Below are positions 60,205-64,000 of a stretch of 64,000 nucleotides of DNA, in pieces. A program made the translations under genes and the position numbers. Source of the DNA: Rhodopseudomonas sp. BR0M22. Its GTDB lineage: Bacteria > Pseudomonadota > Alphaproteobacteria > Rhizobiales > Xanthobacteraceae. The notes below the pieces were generated by a model. It made no database searches and was not told the origin of the DNA. It saw nothing but the letters and a program-made list of their open reading frames with translations. Positions within the stretch are counted from its first letter, which is position 1, and the number at the start of each line of letters is the position of its first letter. The DNA is taken from positions 1 through 64,000 of the forward strand of contig NZ_QUMK01000008.1 of NCBI RefSeq assembly GCF_010907035.1, written 5' to 3'.

Positions 60205-60466
60205 CAAGGGGTCTGCGTCCTCTGATTCCGTACAGCTGAAACCTAATCGAGCTTTGGGAGGCAATCCAGTTTTCAGCGCCGAAGCCAGCGTCGATCGACG
60301 CCGAAGCCAACCGGCTATTCGGTTTCTTGTCAAAAGCGCAAGGCAAACCTTGGTTTGCTGGCGGTGAAACCAATGCACCACCGCAACGCACGTTGGTCCG
60401 ACTTCAACGCATTGCCGAGTGGTCGTTCAATCCCTGTCAACGAAGCTGACAACCCCAGGCCGAGCC

Positions 60467-61042
60467 ATGACCTCCCCAGCCAGCCCGACAGAGGCCTTTG
60501 CCTGTCTGGCGGAGATGCTCCAAGAGGCTTCCGACGCCGTCGAGGATGATCCGTTTGCTGCCCGTGCGTGCCTGGCGCGCGCCACGTTGCTGCTGCGGGA
60601 AGTCCAGGCGCGCCATGCCCCAGAAGCGGCCGCCGAGCGAGCCGATCAAGCGCCTGGGCTCGGACTTGCCCGCTGGCAGCTCAACCGGGTCCTGTTGCAT
60701 GTCGACCAGCACCTCGGCGAGAGCCTGCTGATCCGCGATCTGGCGCAGCTGATCGGTCTCAGCCCGGGGCACTTTGCCCGGGCTTTCCGTCGGAGCACCG
60801 GTGCAGCACCGCGAGCCTTCGTGCTGGAGCGTCGCGTCGCCCGTGCCAAGCAGTTGATGCGCACCACCGACTTGCCGCTGTCCGAGATCGCGCTCGCCTG
60901 CGGATTGAGCGATCAGGCGCATCTGTCGCGGATCTTCCGCCGCTATACCGGCAACACGCCCAACGCCTGGCGGCGCGAATGGCACGATCGTCCCAGCCCG
61001 GCCGTCGGGCGCGGCGAGGCGGCTCGGGTTGCTTCAATGTAG
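60467..61042 (+). CDS. AraC-family transcriptional regulator
   Basis: A 191-residue protein with a short helical N-terminus and a C-terminal double-HTH AraC domain: HLGESLLIRDLAQLIGLSPGHFARAFRRSTG and the second helix pair LPLSEIALACGLSDQAHLSRIFRRYTGNTPNAWRR. ATG 60467 is preferred; an ATG at 60419 in frame is possible. There is no ligand-binding cupin domain. Divergent from the FixJ-type regulator, so it may be a target or partner of that system. Confidence 0.85.
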   Translation: MTSPASPTEAFACLAEMLQEASDAVEDDPFAARACLARATLLLREVQARHAPEAAAERADQAPGLGLARWQLNRVLLHVDQHLGESLLIRDLAQLIGLSPGHFARAFRRSTGAAPRAFVLERRVARAKQLMRTTDLPLSEIALACGLSDQAHLSRIFRRYTGNTPNAWRREWHDRPSPAVGRGEAARVASM

Positions 61043-61084
61043 GCCGCGATGATCTGCGCGGCGGAGCTTCAAGGCCATTGCCGC

Positions 61085-63010
<1,926 letters not shown>

Positions 63011-63019
63011 TGGGCGCTC

Positions 63020-63070
63020 CGAGATTTCGTAACTCGACTACGAAATTCCGTATATTACGAGATTTCGTAT
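63020..63070. promoter_or_regulatory. Repeated palindromic boxes, probable activator-binding sites
   Basis: The 12-bp sequence CGAGATTTCGTA occurs twice in direct orientation (63020-63031 and 63059-63070), and a related inverted copy TACGAAATTCCG lies between (63039-63050). The right-hand copy reads TACGAGATTTCGTA, a near-perfect dyad. They lie 55-105 bp upstream of the -24 element of the divergent promoter, the normal distance for enhancer sites, and the left box is only 10 bp from the activator's own start codon. Confidence 0.65.
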
Positions 63071-63123
63071 CCGGCAATCATTGGAATGCGCCCATATCGT
63101 CGCATCCGGCGATGATCCTGCGG

Positions 63124-63140
63124 TTGGCACGCTCCTTGCG
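63124..63140 (+). promoter_or_regulatory. Sigma-54 (-24/-12) promoter
   Basis: TTGGCACGCTCCTTGCG matches the RpoN consensus TGGCACG-N4-TTGC exactly, with GG at 63126-63127 and GC at 63138-63139 at the required 10-bp spacing. Transcription would start about 12 bp downstream and the binding-protein ATG follows at 63173 with an AGGAGG ribosome site. Confidence 0.9.
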
Positions 63141-63172
63141 AACTTGGTCCCGACGTCAGCGCAGGAGGTCCC

Positions 63173-64000
63173 ATGTCAACATTCGACAATCCGTTCGATC
63201 CCAATCGCCGGCTGCATACCACAGGTTGTAGTTGCGGTCGTCATGCGACCGAAGCCGAGCACGCCGCCGAACAGGCCTCGTTGCAGCTCGCCGTGACGCA
63301 GGGTGAGGAGAAGCGGTTCGAGGGGGTGGTCGCCTCGGCGGTGATGCGGGCGATGTTTCCGCAGGATGCGTCGCGCCGCGCGTTCCTGAAGTCGGTCGGG
63401 GCGGCCACGGCGCTCGCCGCGGTGTCGCAGTTCTTCCCGCTGCAGACCGCCGCCGAGGTGTTCGCCGCGGGCGGCCCGCTGGAGAAGACCGACCTCAAGG
63501 TCGGCTTCATTCCGATCACCTGCGCCACGCCGATCATCATGGCGCATCCGATGGGCTTCTATGCGAAGTACGGCCTCAATGTCGAAGTGATCAAGACCGC
63601 CGGCTGGGCGGTGATCCGCGACAAGACGCTGAACAAGGAATACGACGCCGCGCACATGCTGTCGCCGATGCCGCTGGCGATCACCATGGGGGTCGGATCG
63701 AATCCGATTCCGTACACCATGCCGGCGGTGGAGAACATCAACGGCCAGGCCATCACCCTGGCGATGAAGCACAAGGACCGGCGAAACCCGAAGGACTGGA
63801 AGGGGTTCAAGTTCGCCGTCCCGTTCGACTACTCGATGCACAATTATCTGCTGCGCTATTATCTCGCAGAGCACGGCATCGATCCCGACGTCGACGTCCA
63901 GATCCGCGCTGTGCCGCCGCCGGAAATGGTCGCCAACCTGCGCGCCGACAACATCGACGGCTATCTGGCGCCGGACCCGATGAACCAGCGCGCGGTCTAT
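63173..64000 (+). CDS. NrtA/CmpA-like ABC transporter binding protein (3' end cut by window)
   Basis: The first 276 residues of a substrate-binding protein of the nitrate/bicarbonate type; no stop before the window ends. ATG 63173 follows AGGAGG. The N-terminus is unusual: a 60-residue hydrophilic extension with Cys19 and Cys21 (TGCSCGRH) comes before a Tat-type signal (SRRAFLKSVGAATALAAVSQ, 67-86). Then the fold begins (LKVGFIPITCATPIIMAHPMGFYAKYGLNV) with KTAGWAVIRDK and MLSPMPLAITMGVG. Nitrate, cyanate or bicarbonate are possible ligands. Driven by the sigma-54 promoter just upstream. Confidence 0.85.
   Translation, partial: MSTFDNPFDPNRRLHTTGCSCGRHATEAEHAAEQASLQLAVTQGEEKRFEGVVASAVMRAMFPQDASRRAFLKSVGAATALAAVSQFFPLQTAAEVFAAGGPLEKTDLKVGFIPITCATPIIMAHPMGFYAKYGLNVEVIKTAGWAVIRDKTLNKEYDAAHMLSPMPLAITMGVGSNPIPYTMPAVENINGQAITLAMKHKDRRNPKDWKGFKFAVPFDYSMHNYLLRYYLAEHGIDPDVDVQIRAVPPPEMVANLRADNIDGYLAPDPMNQRAVY

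Overview
The window looks like chromosomal DNA of a high-GC alphaproteobacterium of the Bradyrhizobiaceae, most likely Rhodopseudomonas palustris or a close relative. Grounds for this are the strong GC bias with dense overlapping shadow frames, an interspersed palindrome of the Bradyrhizobium/Rhodopseudomonas kind, the mix of TRAP and ABC uptake systems, and an aerobic-type cobalamin set. This is recognition by eye; no database search was run. I see no phage, insertion sequence, CRISPR array or plasmid origin.

Layout. 1-2549: end of an ABC permease, its binding protein and a Nudix-like protein. 2550-2786: palindromic repeat. 2787-3797: bioB (minus). 4047-5870: a leucine-rich leader peptide, an attenuator-like fold, and leuA. 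6096-9146: a dctPQM-type TRAP transporter. 9279-9884: a Spy/CpxP-like protein. 10208-10283: tRNA-Lys(CTT). 10666-13595: a large PLP amino-acid decarboxylase and an acetyltransferase. 13635-27821: a two-component system divergent from one RND efflux operon, followed directly by a His-rich small protein and a czcCBA-type heavy-metal efflux operon.

27831-44322 is a cobalamin island. On the minus strand lie a pair of redox genes (38172-39485 and 37049-38185) that look like a split CobZ, then a cobalamin riboswitch, an unknown gene, cobH, cobI, cobJ, then cobL, cobE, cobM, cobB, cobA and a BtuF-like binding protein. cobK lies on the opposite strand wedged between cobJ and cobL. A second cobalamin riboswitch on the plus strand precedes cobT, cobS, cobQ and cobF. 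CobF and CobE mark the oxygen-tolerant ring-contraction route. No cobG is visible, and CobZ is the known alternative precorrin-3B synthase in Rhodobacter capsulatus. Cobalt chelatase (cobNST), cobO, cobP and cobC/D are not in the window.

44358-51979: an MFS exporter, then a compact plus-strand cluster of isochorismatase-like hydrolase, XapX protein, YtcJ-type amidohydrolase, DoxX protein, periplasmic VOC protein and alginate-export-type porin, of unknown substrate. 52047-61042: two alpha/beta hydrolases and a regulatory block (1712-residue kinase-like/ATPase/histidine kinase, stand-alone receiver, FixJ-type regulator, AraC-type regulator). 61085-64000: a PAS-containing sigma-54 activator divergent from a NrtA/CmpA-like binding protein, with repeated operator-like boxes and a textbook -24/-12 promoter between them. 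The last gene runs off the window.
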